The translations under genes and the position numbers were made by a program. Positions 17,239 to 25,808 of a stretch of 41,341 nt of DNA are shown here, piece by piece. The notes below the pieces were generated by a model that saw nothing but the letters and a program-made list of their open reading frames with translations, was not told the DNA's origin and did no database searches. The stretch comes from Eubacteriales Family XIII. Incertae Sedis bacterium. GTDB taxonomy: Bacteria; Bacillota; Clostridia; Peptostreptococcales; Anaerovoracaceae. Positions within the stretch are counted from its first letter, which is position 1. Each line of letters opens with the position of its first letter. The stretch covers positions 1 to 41,341 of the forward strand of contig JAISLZ010000114.1 of the NCBI GenBank assembly GCA_031277015.1, read 5' to 3'.

Positions 17239-17339
17239 TACCTGTTTCCCCCCACGCAAACCGATGTGCGTTTTTCCACGAGCACTTGCATTTCCCATAT
17301 GAAACTTTCATGAAGCGCAACTTTCATATTATGCATTAA

Positions 17340-17348
17340 AGTATACCA
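17340..17348 (-). promoter_or_regulatory. Extended -10 of the hybrid kinase gene
   Basis: TGGTATACT on the minus strand (TATACT = rc of 17340-17345). No good -35 at 17 bp. Between it and the gene are two direct copies of ATGAAAGTT (minus strand; rc at 17302-17310 and 17319-17327), 17 bp apart, which could be a regulator site. Confidence 0.5.
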
Positions 17349-17402
17349 CACGCCATATGTACACCCGCGCAAAAGTTGTGTTATTATATAATAAAAATAG
17401 TT

Positions 17403-17430
17403 TTGTTGTTAAATGACTTTATGATATAAA
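17403..17430 (+). promoter_or_regulatory. Promoter of the MarR gene
   Basis: TTGTTG (17403-17408), 16-bp spacer, TATAAA (17425-17430) with a TGA extended -10. Start near 17437, leaving a leader of about 15 nt. Confidence 0.55.
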
Positions 17431-17451
17431 CAATAAGCTTGGATGTGAGGT

Positions 17452-18000
17452 ATGGAGATAAAAAAGAAGATGGTCGGTGATGAGCCTGCCCAAAACACGC
17501 TACCTGACCCGTTGGGCGACGCGAACTTAAAGAAGAAGGAACTCGGCATAGACGCCATCCTCGCCAGGCTGTTCATAAGCACGTTCAAGATAGAGGAGCG
17601 CGCCATCGCCGAGTCCTCCAAGGGAGGCATGTCCATATCGGAGCTCCATGTGCTGCGCGAGATAGGCATGGGTTCGGAGCGCACCATGACGCAGGTCGCC
17701 CGCGGCCTGAAGATCAGCGTCAGCGCGCTGACCATCGCGATGAACAAACTCGAAAAGAAACTCTTTGTCCGGAGGGAACGCGACACGAAAGATCACCGAA
17801 TAGTGAAGGTGAGCCTCACCGACAAGGGCATAGAGGCGTTTGAATATCACGACGCTTTCCATAAGAAGATGGTGAACGATGCGCTCGGCCAGCTCACGCC
17901 CGACGAGAGGAAAGTATTGTGGAAGACGCTCATCAAACTCGATGCTTATTTCGCGCGTGAATGGGCCCGGCATGAGGCAAAGCGTCAGGACAACGCGTAA
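17452..18000 (+). CDS. MarR-family transcriptional regulator
   Basis: 182 residues with the winged-helix core of MarR proteins: MSISELHVLREIG, TMTQVARGLKISVSALTIAMNKLEKKLFVRRERDTKDHR and VSLTDKG. A dimerising helix at each end; the N-terminal 30 residues are a poorly conserved charged extension. ATG 17452 is preceded closely by GAGG; an internal ATG at 17470 is possible. No obvious regulated gene is attached, and the ligand is unknown. It is transcribed away from the hybrid kinase gene and towards a C_GCAxxG_C_C gene 205 nt downstream. Confidence 0.88.
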   Translation: MEIKKKMVGDEPAQNTLPDPLGDANLKKKELGIDAILARLFISTFKIEERAIAESSKGGMSISELHVLREIGMGSERTMTQVARGLKISVSALTIAMNKLEKKLFVRRERDTKDHRIVKVSLTDKGIEAFEYHDAFHKKMVNDALGQLTPDERKVLWKTLIKLDAYFAREWARHEAKRQDNA

Positions 18001-18204
18001 AACGCCTGTTATACAGGCCAAATATACACCCCAAATAAAAAATTTCGTTATACGCAAGATTTTATGTGTAAATCACCGATAAGTGGGTAAATAATCTTTA
18101 TCAAATTATTGTCGCACAAAGATTTTATGAATCGACGCGGCGGATGCCGATAGGGGATTGTCCGCGATGAAGGCTTGGACAGATCAAAGGGGTGGAAAGA
18201 AAAC

Positions 18205-18699
18205 ATGACTATCGAATTGAAAAGAACGGTATCGCTTACGGGCAATCAGTGCTGCCGCAATCTGATGCTGAAGCTCGCGTCGGGCGATATAAGCGATGAG
18301 AACGGCAGCGGAGTGGCGAACCTGGCTGAGCGCTTCGCGGAGGTCACCTGCGGCAGGCGGGCATGCGCGGTGCATTATGGATCCGGCTTTCACAGATCGG
18401 TAGAGGGGACGGACAGGGGACAATATCCCGTCATCGGAGACGGCGCCTTCTGTGGGGCGCTTGCGGCCGCTGTGGCCGTTCTTTATTCTGTCAAGAAGCA
18501 CGAGGAGGCCGTGGACTGCCAGGACGAGCTTATGGACTGGTTCCATGCGCGTTTCGGAGGTTACGACTGCGAGGTGATCGCGGCTGATCCGGACGTCCCG
18601 CGGGATGATTTCTGTCCCAAGGTGATCCTCGCTACCTATCTGCGGTTGCGAGACTACATCGATCCCGACAATCACCTTTCGCAGAAGGAGCTCATCTAA
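18205..18699 (+). CDS. C_GCAxxG_C_C family redox-type protein
   Basis: About 164 residues with cysteine spacing characteristic of the C_GCAxxG_C_C family: CC near residue 16, FCGALAAAVAVLY in the GCAxxG position, then CQDELMDWF, YDCEV and DDFCPKV. These proteins are thought to be redox-active or metal-binding, but none of the activity is seen directly here. Preferred start is ATG 18205, which follows AAAGGGGTGGAAAG; the frame is open from a TTG at 18175. A clear paralogue lies at 31396-31800, sharing the DLMDWF..RFGG.DCE block. This copy stands alone between a MarR gene and a nucleotidyltransferase gene. An HTH-controlled stress role is only a guess. Confidence 0.75.
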   Translation: MTIELKRTVSLTGNQCCRNLMLKLASGDISDENGSGVANLAERFAEVTCGRRACAVHYGSGFHRSVEGTDRGQYPVIGDGAFCGALAAAVAVLYSVKKHEEAVDCQDELMDWFHARFGGYDCEVIAADPDVPRDDFCPKVILATYLRLRDYIDPDNHLSQKELI

Positions 18700-18719
18700 G
18701 CCATCCTGCAAGTATGGTA

Positions 18720-18748
18720 TTGAAACATCAATAACAATTCAATATAAT
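18720..18748 (+). promoter_or_regulatory. Promoter of the nucleotidyltransferase gene
   Basis: TTGAAA (18720-18725), 17-bp spacer, TATAAT (18743-18748): a near-consensus housekeeping promoter 50 nt before the ATG at 18798. Confidence 0.75.
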
Positions 18749-18797
18749 ACGTCTATGACGCTGGCGCGGGGCCGGCCGGAAAGGAGACCTAAGAGCT

Positions 18798-19724
18798 ATG
18801 AGCGTGACTGATTCTCCCACGCTGATCGTCATGGCAGCGGGTATGGGTTCGCGATACGGCGGGCTCAAACAGATAGACCCGATCACTGAACATGGCGAGA
18901 TCATCATGGATTTTTCGCTTTACGACGCCATCAGGGCGGGTTTTGGGAGTGCCGTGTTCATCATCAAGAAGGAGATGGAGGACGATATGCGCGCCCTCAT
19001 GGACGCAGGCGCCAGCCGGAGCCTGGATATCAGGTACGCGTATCAGGAGATCGAGGATACGCCGTCTTGGTTTTCTGTGCCTGAGGACCGTGTTAAACCG
19101 TGGGGTACGGGGCACGCCGTCCTTGCGGCAAGATCCGTAACGGATGGCCCGTTCGCCGTCATCAACTCTGACGACTACTATGGGCCGGGCGCCTATCGCC
19201 TCATGCGCGAGTATCTGGCGAACGCTACAGATGACGACGTCTTGCGCTACGCGATGGTCGGATATCGGCTCGCAAACACGGTCACAGAGCATGGCTCTGT
19301 CGCTCGCGGGATATGCGGGACGGACGTGGATGGCTATCTGACGGGTGTCGACGAACGCCTCAAAGTCGAGAGGCGAGGTGGAAGCATCGCCTATGAGGCG
19401 GAGGATGGCAGCTGGGTGAACATGCCGCCTGATACTATTGTTTCGATGAATTTCTGGGGATTCACGGAAAGTTTTATGGATGAACTTTCGGACGGGCTTT
19501 CCGATTTCTTTGCAAACGATGTCCCCCGCGACCCGTGCGGATCGGAGTATCTGTTGCCGCGCATCGTGGACAGCCTTGTCCGCGCCGGCAGGGCATCCGT
19601 CAAGGTGATGAACACGGATGACCGTTGGTACGGCGTGACGTATAGGGAGGACAAGGATAAGGTAGCGGCCGCCTTTCGCCGTTTGAAATCCGGCGGGCTG
19701 TATCCGGAAAGATTGTGGGGATAG
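18798..19724 (+). CDS. NTP_transferase-family nucleotidyltransferase
   Basis: 308 residues. The N-terminus TLIVMAAGMGSRYGGLKQIDPI is the nucleotide-binding signature of sugar-phosphate nucleotidyltransferases (GxGxRxG...K). FAVINSDDYYG supplies the metal-binding DD pair, and WGTGHAVLAA fits the base-recognition loop of the family. The substrate cannot be named; UTP or dTTP:sugar-1-phosphate transfer is the usual reaction. Ribosome site AAGGAGA 10 nt before ATG, own promoter upstream. A 70-residue membrane protein follows 9 nt after its stop, probably in the same transcript. Of the known types, it is closest to stand-alone Clostridia enzymes rather than to GlmU or GalU. Confidence 0.85.
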   Translation: MSVTDSPTLIVMAAGMGSRYGGLKQIDPITEHGEIIMDFSLYDAIRAGFGSAVFIIKKEMEDDMRALMDAGASRSLDIRYAYQEIEDTPSWFSVPEDRVKPWGTGHAVLAARSVTDGPFAVINSDDYYGPGAYRLMREYLANATDDDVLRYAMVGYRLANTVTEHGSVARGICGTDVDGYLTGVDERLKVERRGGSIAYEAEDGSWVNMPPDTIVSMNFWGFTESFMDELSDGLSDFFANDVPRDPCGSEYLLPRIVDSLVRAGRASVKVMNTDDRWYGVTYREDKDKVAAAFRRLKSGGLYPERLWG

Positions 19725-19733
19725 GATAAGCTT

Positions 19734-19946
19734 ATGTCAAACTCTACCGAAGCCAATGTCATGATGATACTGTCCATCGTGTTGCCGGTGTTTTTCATCA
19801 TAGCCGCAAAATGGCTCGTCCCCCTGCTCGAAAAGAAGTTCGCGGACAAGGCGAAGACGATTTACTTCATCGTCGCTTTTGTGATAGTCATCGTCATGTG
19901 GTATCTCATCGATACCCGCTACGGTTTTCACATGGGATTGTGGTGA
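19734..19946 (+). CDS. Small two-helix membrane protein
   Basis: 70 residues with two hydrophobic helices (about 9-30 and 44-60) separated by a charged loop KKFADKAKT. The preceding GATAGGATAAGC gives only a weak ribosome site, but the gene lies 9 nt after the nucleotidyltransferase stop and probably relies on coupling. I do not recognise the family and propose no function. Confidence 0.6.
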   Translation: MSNSTEANVMMILSIVLPVFFIIAAKWLVPLLEKKFADKAKTIYFIVAFVIVIVMWYLIDTRYGFHMGLW

Positions 19947-20162
19947 CCGTTGCGTATTCCATCAATTCAGTAAGTATGCTTTGGTATAAATACAAAATAA
20001 TTAGGGTTTGTTTCGAAGGGGTTGGGATTGTCCGTCGGTAAGGGACTGTTCATCTGCTCCATTGACCTGCCCGACCCGTCCATGCTCGGCATCCCCCAGA
20101 CGGTCCTAGACCAGTCGCAGCGGAGGAAGGGCCTAGTGTTCGCCACCGGCCTGGAGGGGCTG

Positions 20163-20171
20163 TGGTATAAT
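20163..20171 (+). promoter_or_regulatory. Extended -10 promoter of pyrG
   Basis: TGGTATAAT, no clear -35; start about 20178, then GTGAGGTAAT as ribosome site before ATG 20194. The preceding 200 bases hold no supported gene; a GC-rich open frame from TTG 20028 runs into pyrG in another frame and is not called. Confidence 0.6.
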
Positions 20172-20193
20172 GGGTGTGAGGTAATAATATCAA

Positions 20194-21798
20194 ATGGCAA
20201 AATATATATTTGTGACGGGTGGTGTCGTATCGGGCCTTGGGAAAGGCATCACTGCCGCTTCGCTCGGTAGGCTTCTCAAAGACTGCGGTCTCAAGGTAAC
20301 GGCTCAGAAGCTCGACCCATACATCAACGTTGACCCCGGCACAATGAACCCCATAGAGCACGGCGAAGTATTCGTTACGGAAGACGGCGCGGAGACCGAC
20401 CTTGACCTCGGACATTACGAACGCTTCATCGACGTAGAGTTGAACAAATTCTCCAATCTCACGACGGGCAAGGTCTATTGGAATGTTCTGAACAAAGAGC
20501 GTAACGGCGATTATCTGGGCCAGACTATACAGGTCATCCCACACATCACGGACGAGATCAAGAGCTTCATCTACGCGGCCGCCGAGTCGAACGACGCGGA
20601 TGTCGTGATCACCGAGATCGGTGGCACCATAGGCGACATCGAATCGCAGCCGTTCCTCGAAGCCGTGCGCCAGATCATACAGGAGCAGGACGAGGGCGAC
20701 TGTCTCTCTATCCATGTTTCGCTCATACCCTATCTCGAAGCGTCACACGAGTACAAGAGCAAGCCGACTCAGCACTCCGTGCGCGAGCTGAACTCATTGG
20801 GAATTTTTCCTAACATCATCGTATTGCGCGCGCGCGGTCACATCGACTACGCGATTCGCCGCAAGGTCGCTCTCTTTTGCAACGTCAAGCCCGACCATGT
20901 CATAGAGAATAGAAATATCCCTCTGCTCTATGAGGCGCCCCTCATGCTCGAGGAGCAGAAGTTCAGCGAGATAGTTCTCAGCCATCTGTGCATCGTGTCG
21001 GAACCGCCCGATCTGTCCCATTGGAAAGCCATGATAAAGCGCGTTGCGGACAGGGACAAGCTTGTGACTATAGGGCTGGTCGGCAAGTATGTCAAGCTGC
21101 ATGACGCGTACTATTCCGTGGCGCAAGCGTTGTTTCACGGCGGCTACGAGAACGGGGCGCAGATAGAGATCAAATGGATAGAGTCCGAGGATGTGACCGA
21201 CGCCAGCGTAGGCAGGTTGCTCGGGGAGGTCGACGGCGTTCTCGTGCCCGGCGGCTTCGGGGAGCGCGGCATCCCCGGCATGATCCGGGCTATACAGTAC
21301 GCCCGGGAGCACAACGTCCCCTTTCTTGGCATATGCCTCGGCATGCAGGTCGCGGTCATAGAGTTTGCGCGCGATGTGGCAAAGCTTGAGTTCGCCAATT
21401 CCACAGAGTTCGACGCCGCCTCGCGCGATCCCGTCATAGACCTCATGGCGGATCAACACGGCAACCTCCCGAAAGGTGGGACTATGCGGCTGGGCAGGTA
21501 CCCCTGCGTCATTGATCCGGATAGCATGTTAAGCATGGCGTATGGAAAGGATGAGATCGGCGAGCGCCATAGGCACAGGTACGAGTTCAACAACGATTAT
21601 CGCGAACGATTTGAATCGCTCGGGCTCAAAATCGCCGGCCGCTCACCGGATGGCCGCCTCGTCGAGGCCGTGGAGCTTCCGGAGAACGATTACTTCGTCG
21701 GCGTGCAGTATCATCCTGAGTTCAAGAGCCGTCCAGACCGCGCTCACCCGCTCTTTCGCGAGCTTATCAGGTACGCGTCAGAGAGGAAGTACAGGTAA
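20194..21798 (+). CDS. pyrG: CTP synthase
   Basis: Makes CTP from UTP, ATP and glutamine; last step of pyrimidine nucleotide synthesis. It is 534 residues, full length. The synthetase domain starts KYIFVTGGVVSGLGKGITAASLG (P-loop) with the UTP/CTP site around YINVDPGTMNP and HGEVFVTEDGAETDLDLGHYERF. The class I glutaminase domain follows a linker: oxyanion PGGFGERG, nucleophile C381 in FLGICLGMQ, and the His-Glu pair in QYHPEFKSRP. Its stop codon overlaps the purF start by one base (TAATG), so the two are translationally coupled; both enzymes use glutamine as nitrogen donor. Confidence 0.97.
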   Translation: MAKYIFVTGGVVSGLGKGITAASLGRLLKDCGLKVTAQKLDPYINVDPGTMNPIEHGEVFVTEDGAETDLDLGHYERFIDVELNKFSNLTTGKVYWNVLNKERNGDYLGQTIQVIPHITDEIKSFIYAAAESNDADVVITEIGGTIGDIESQPFLEAVRQIIQEQDEGDCLSIHVSLIPYLEASHEYKSKPTQHSVRELNSLGIFPNIIVLRARGHIDYAIRRKVALFCNVKPDHVIENRNIPLLYEAPLMLEEQKFSEIVLSHLCIVSEPPDLSHWKAMIKRVADRDKLVTIGLVGKYVKLHDAYYSVAQALFHGGYENGAQIEIKWIESEDVTDASVGRLLGEVDGVLVPGGFGERGIPGMIRAIQYAREHNVPFLGICLGMQVAVIEFARDVAKLEFANSTEFDAASRDPVIDLMADQHGNLPKGGTMRLGRYPCVIDPDSMLSMAYGKDEIGERHRHRYEFNNDYRERFESLGLKIAGRSPDGRLVEAVELPENDYFVGVQYHPEFKSRPDRAHPLFRELIRYASERKYR

Positions 21799-23210
21799 TG
21801 TGCGGAATATTCGGCATAGCCGGGCCGCCGGGCGTGGCCATACCTGCGGCTCTCGATACTTTTTATGCCCTATTTGCGCTCCAGCATCGTGGTCAGGAGG
21901 CGTGTGGCATAGCCGTCAACGACAAGGGAGTCATCACATGCCGCAAGGATATAGGGCTCGTCCTCGATGTGTTCGACCAGGAGACGATAGATGCGCTGCC
22001 CGGCAACATGGCGGTGGGTCACGTCAGATATTCGACGACGGGTGACAGCAACATAGAGAATGCGCAGCCTGTCGCGGTCAGCCACATCAAGGGTAATTTG
22101 GCCATATCGCACAACGGCAACCTCGTAAACGCGAGCGAGCTCAAACGCGAGATAGAGATGGAGGGCGGCATTTTCCGTGGCACCTCAGATAGTGAGATCA
22201 TAGCGTATACGATAGTTCGTGAACGCCTCGGCTCGAGTTCGATAGAGGAAGCGGTAAAGAAGGCCATGCGCCGTATTAAGGGCGCGTACTGTATCCTCGC
22301 CATGAGTCCGCGCAAGCTGATAGCCGCTAGAGATCCCAACGGATTTCGTCCGCTCGTCCTAGGTAAGCTAAGGGAAAGCTATATCCTCGCGTCCGAATCT
22401 TGCGCGATAGACGCGGTTGGAGGTGAGTTCATGCGCGACGTGGAGCCTGGAGAAATCATCCTCATAGAGGGAGGGAAGCTCACCTCCATCGATTCTGGTC
22501 TTCGAGCGGAGCAGTCCTTCTGTAGCTTTGAGTTCATCTATTTCTCACGCCCCGACAGCGTCCATCAGCACGCTAGCGTCGAGCTCGCGCGTCGCAGGAT
22601 GGGGCGTGCCCTCGCGCGGGAGAGCGGAGTGGACGCCGATATCGTCGTGGCCGTTCCGGACAGCGGTGTCCCTGCGGCCGCGGGTTACGCCGAGGAGTCT
22701 GGACTGCAGAATGTCGTGGGCCTCATCAAGAACAGATACATCGGCAGGACTTTCATCCAGCCGCATCAGAATCAGAGAGAGCAGGCTGTCAGGCTCAAGC
22801 TCAACCCTCTTGCGGCCAACATCGCCGGCAAGCGCGTCGTGCTCATCGACGACAGCATAGTGCGAGGGACGACGTCCGCCCGCATCGTCGGAGCGTTGCG
22901 CGAAGCGGGAGCTACGGAGGTCCATATGCGCGTCAGCGCACCGCCGTTCAGGTACCCGTGTTACTTCGGCACGGATGTTCCCGACAAGGACAGGCTCATA
23001 GCAGTGGGCAGGGCGGAAAAGGACATCGCGAGGATGCTCGGCGCGGATTCGCTCGCCTACCTGAACGTCGGGACTTTGAAGCGCATCCTCAATGACGCGG
23101 ACATATCGTCCTGTGCCGCCTGCTTTTCCGGAGAATACCCCATAGCACCCCCCGTGCGATCCGAAACGGACATATTCTCGCAACCCATAATTACTCTGAC
23201 AGGAAAATAA
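21798..23210 (+). CDS. purF: Amidophosphoribosyltransferase
   Basis: First committed step of purine synthesis: PRPP plus glutamine to phosphoribosylamine. It is 470 residues. The catalytic Cys is residue 2 (MCGIFGIAG), with no propeptide beyond Met, which will be removed. The glutaminase domain contains HRGQEACGIA and HNGNLVN. The phosphoribosyltransferase domain has the PRPP loop VVLIDDSIVRGTTS. Cysteines in QSFCSFEF, YPCYFGTD and the pair SSCAACFSGEYP match the four ligands of the [4Fe-4S] cluster in Bacillus-type PurF, which makes the enzyme oxygen-sensitive. Coupled to pyrG; ends before a 13-bp hairpin shared with the convergent metY gene. Confidence 0.96.
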   Translation: MCGIFGIAGPPGVAIPAALDTFYALFALQHRGQEACGIAVNDKGVITCRKDIGLVLDVFDQETIDALPGNMAVGHVRYSTTGDSNIENAQPVAVSHIKGNLAISHNGNLVNASELKREIEMEGGIFRGTSDSEIIAYTIVRERLGSSSIEEAVKKAMRRIKGAYCILAMSPRKLIAARDPNGFRPLVLGKLRESYILASESCAIDAVGGEFMRDVEPGEIILIEGGKLTSIDSGLRAEQSFCSFEFIYFSRPDSVHQHASVELARRRMGRALARESGVDADIVVAVPDSGVPAAAGYAEESGLQNVVGLIKNRYIGRTFIQPHQNQREQAVRLKLNPLAANIAGKRVVLIDDSIVRGTTSARIVGALREAGATEVHMRVSAPPFRYPCYFGTDVPDKDRLIAVGRAEKDIARMLGADSLAYLNVGTLKRILNDADISSCAACFSGEYPIAPPVRSETDIFSQPIITLTGK

Positions 23211-23243
23211 CCTTGCCATTACGGGCTATGCTGTGGCAATACG

Positions 23244-23273
23244 GCGGGCAGGAGCAATGATGCTCCTGCCCGC
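23244..23273. terminator. Hairpin between convergent purF and metY
   Basis: A perfect 13-bp inverted repeat (23244-23256 with 23261-23273) with a 4-nt loop. No T run follows on either strand, so this is a strong RNA hairpin, perhaps a bidirectional or Rho-assisted end, rather than a textbook terminator. Confidence 0.6.
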
Positions 23274-23309
23274 TCAATGTCTATCCGCGGAGGTACGGAT
23301 GCAATGCAA

Positions 23310-24602
23310 TTACGAGTTCAGCGCCTGGTCTATGTCGGCGATGAGGTCATCCACGTTCTCCGTACCTATAGAGAACCTCACGGTGTTCGGATAGATGCCC
23401 TGATCTTCGAGGTCAGCGACGGGAAGCTGTGAGTGAGTCGTCGTAGCGGGATGTATGACGAGGGACTTGACATCCGCGACATTCGCGAGCAGCGAGAATA
23501 TCTGCAACTTATCGATGAAGGCGTGGGCCTCCTCCTGACCGCCCTCGATCTCAAAAGTGAATATCGAACCCGCGCCACCTGGGAAATATTTCTTGTAGAG
23601 CTCATGGCTCGGCTGATCCGGCTGTGACGGATGGTTGATCTTCAGCACCTTGGGCTGGGTCTTCAGGTACTCGATGACCTTCAGCGTGTTCTCGATATGG
23701 CGCTCCACGCGCAGGGACAGGGTCTCCAGGCCGAGTATGAACAGGAAGGCGTTGAGCGGGGCTATGGACGAGCCCGTGTCGCGCAGCAGGATGGCCCTGA
23801 TATACGTGACGAAGGCGGCCGGACCCACTGCGTCGACAAACGAGACGCCGTGATAACTCGGGTTCGGGTCGGATATCCTCGGATACTTGCCCCCGGCCTT
23901 CCAGTCGAACTTGCCGCTGTCGACGATGACGCCACCGAGCCCCGTGCCGTGACCACCGATGAACTTCGTGAGCGAGTGGACCACGATGTCCGCGCCGTAA
24001 TCAATCGTTCTGATGAGGTTGGGCGGTGTGAAGGTCGCGTCCACGACAAGCGGTATGCCGTGCTCGTGGGCAAGATCGGCAAGCGCCCCAAAGTCGACGA
24101 CATTGGAGTTCGGGTTACCGAGCGTTTCGATGAACAGCGCCTTCGTGTTCGGCCTTATAGCGGCGCGAAAGCTCTCGACGTCAGGCTCCACGAAGGTGGT
24201 GTCTATCCCATATAGCGGCAATGTGTTTTGGAGGAGGTTGAATGTGCCACCATAGATAGTCTTCTCGGAGACGATGTGCTCACCCTTGGTGGCGAGCGCC
24301 TGGAACGTGTATGTGAGAGCCGCCGCGCCGGATGAGACCGCGAGCGCCGCGACGCCGCCTTCAAGTGCCGCTATGCGGCGCTCGAGGACATCCTGCGTCG
24401 TGTTGGTCAGCCTGCTATAGATATTGCCCGGGTCAGCGAGCCCAAACCTCGCGGCCGCGTGGGCCGCGTCATGGAACACGTACGCCGTAGTCTGATAGAT
24501 AGGCACGGCGCGCGCATCCGTCGCCGGATCGGCCTGCTCCTGCCCTATGTGTATCTGCTTTGTTTCAAAGCGCCAGCTTGATGTGTCTTTGATGTCTGCC
24601 AT
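23310..24602 (-). CDS. metY: O-acetylhomoserine (thiol)-lyase / aminocarboxypropyltransferase
   Basis: PLP enzyme that makes homocysteine from O-acetylhomoserine and sulfide, a direct sulfhydrylation route to methionine. About 430 residues. The Schiff-base Lys is in HSLTKFIGGHGTGLGG; other family marks are SSGAAALTYTFQAL, ETLGNPNSNVVD, NPSYHGV and NPxTTTHSQL near the C-terminus. The frame is open to 24689, but ATG 24602 (MADIKDTSSWRF) has AAGGAGA at the right distance, leaving a leader of about 200 nt. Its promoter is nearly identical in layout to that of cysK, pointing to joint control of sulfur uptake into amino acids. Confidence 0.94.
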   Translation of the reverse strand: MADIKDTSSWRFETKQIHIGQEQADPATDARAVPIYQTTAYVFHDAAHAAARFGLADPGNIYSRLTNTTQDVLERRIAALEGGVAALAVSSGAAALTYTFQALATKGEHIVSEKTIYGGTFNLLQNTLPLYGIDTTFVEPDVESFRAAIRPNTKALFIETLGNPNSNVVDFGALADLAHEHGIPLVVDATFTPPNLIRTIDYGADIVVHSLTKFIGGHGTGLGGVIVDSGKFDWKAGGKYPRISDPNPSYHGVSFVDAVGPAAFVTYIRAILLRDTGSSIAPLNAFLFILGLETLSLRVERHIENTLKVIEYLKTQPKVLKINHPSQPDQPSHELYKKYFPGGAGSIFTFEIEGGQEEAHAFIDKLQIFSLLANVADVKSLVIHPATTTHSQLPVADLEDQGIYPNTVRFSIGTENVDDLIADIDQALNS

Positions 24603-24783
24603 GTCTTTTCTCCTTCTTTTTTTGCTTGTCTTTTTCCGTTGTGGCGTGGTGTTGCTCGCGCTTCCTTGCTTATGTGCGTCTATGTACATGGCGCTTCGTC
24701 AACGCTTGCACTCCTATCCACGATGAAAAAATCCTGCGCAAATCCCTTGCTTGTCTATCACCGCCTAATTCAAGACTGATAAA

Positions 24784-24837
24784 CATATTTATCATATATA
24801 TTAACTATGATTATACCACTCAAAACGGCTTTGTCAA
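24784..24837 (-). promoter_or_regulatory. Promoter and candidate operator of metY
   Basis: TTGACA (rc of 24832-24837), exactly 16 bp, TGG-TATAAT (TATAAT = rc of 24810-24815). An AT-rich element, TTAATATATATGATAAATATG, lies just downstream (rc of 24784-24804; it is imperfectly repeated at the cysK promoter). The 200-nt leader that follows (24603-24800) shows no riboswitch I can recognise. Confidence 0.75.
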
Positions 24838-24943
24838 TACCTTTTTTTATTTTTTTGAATAAAATTAAGAACCATGCAACCGCAGCATGGGCAAACCGTA
24901 CACCGCGCAGAGGCTTTGACAATGATGCCGGACCGGCTGGTGT

Positions 24944-25729
24944 TCAGCGCCGAGTCACGACGATGAATACCGCCGTATGAAGGTTGCGCGGAAGATAGTA
25001 AGGAAAATCGTATCGCTTGGTCTTGATGATGCGCTCTTCCGCGCTGTAAACGAGGCGATCTATGTCGAATACGCCGGCGCCCGTCTCCGTGTCCCCGATG
25101 TCGTCCGGCGCCTCGCCGGTCTCTGGCAAGACGCTATGGCCTTTGACTATCTTGTCCCCGAGAAATCTGTGTATGTCCTCTATGGTGCGGAACGGCTGGC
25201 CGAACTGGAGGTCCACTATGCTCTTGCGATACCCATAGCCTTCGTCCGATAGGTAGCGTTCCATTTCATCCACAGTGATCCTCGGCCTGTCGAATCTGAC
25301 GGGGTCGAACAAACCCCCACGCTCATGCCCATGCATGACGACGACGCCCCTGTGGTCGGCCCTGGACAATATCCCGCCTATTTCCTCCGGCGATTTCCCA
25401 AAAAAACTCATGAGTACGATATCCCAGCGTTCATCCACGAGCTCTGACACGTCCTTCCGGAGAGTCGCGATCTTGGCTGCTTCCGCGTGATTCGCGGCGA
25501 GCTCCTCGTCGATATGATTCTCGACTTCGGTGAGCGCGGATTCGTCGATGTCTATCGCCGTTACTGATTTGACGTTGCTCAGAAGATGAAAGTCGAGCAA
25601 GGCCAGTCCACAGCCTATGTCCGCCATCGTCCAGCGCCTGTTTAGATACGGCTCTATGATGACCCCGAGCTTCTTGTGAAATCCCGTAAACTCGCTCGCT
25701 TGCCTGAATAGCCTATATTTGTCTATCAA
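24944..25729 (-). CDS. Class I SAM-dependent methyltransferase-like protein
   Basis: 261 residues with a Rossmann-type core: motif I MADIGCGLALLDFHLL (about residues 35-50), acidic loop AIDIDESAL, and motif IV region RWDIVLMSFFG. The N- and C-terminal parts match nothing I know, so the substrate is unknown. Start choice: a GTG at 25747 has no ribosome site, whereas TTG 25729 lies 7 nt after AAAAGGAG and begins (M)IDKYRLFRQ. It follows the sortase gene by 79 nt on the same strand and may share its transcript. The 3' side meets the metY promoter region. Confidence 0.7.
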   Translation of the reverse strand: MIDKYRLFRQASEFTGFHKKLGVIIEPYLNRRWTMADIGCGLALLDFHLLSNVKSVTAIDIDESALTEVENHIDEELAANHAEAAKIATLRKDVSELVDERWDIVLMSFFGKSPEEIGGILSRADHRGVVVMHGHERGGLFDPVRFDRPRITVDEMERYLSDEGYGYRKSIVDLQFGQPFRTIEDIHRFLGDKIVKGHSVLPETGEAPDDIGDTETGAGVFDIDRLVYSAEERIIKTKRYDFPYYLPRNLHTAVFIVVTRR

Positions 25730-25808
25730 TGACCCACTCCTTTTCACTTACCACCATCACTCGTTTAGACATGGCGGACAACCATAGCCACACTACGTTT
25801 ATTTTATA

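Noticed and set aside
20028-20270. GC-rich open frame from TTG 20028 after AAGGGG
   Set aside because: It overlaps the pyrG start by 77 nt in another frame, contains the pyrG promoter and matches no family; too weak to call.
20050-20715. 221-codon minus-strand frame opposite pyrG
   Set aside because: Antisense to highly conserved CTP synthase sequence; no ribosome site or domain.
23631-24215. 194-codon open frame opposite metY
   Set aside because: Antisense to the conserved PLP enzyme; composition is a mirror of metY codons and no family is visible.
24876-24943. GGGCAAACC...GGCTTTG stretch resembling a cyclic-di-GMP-I riboswitch
   Set aside because: The core ACGCAAAGCC and the second arm with GNRA-like loop are missing, and the position (after the methyltransferase gene, before the metY promoter) leaves no gene to control.
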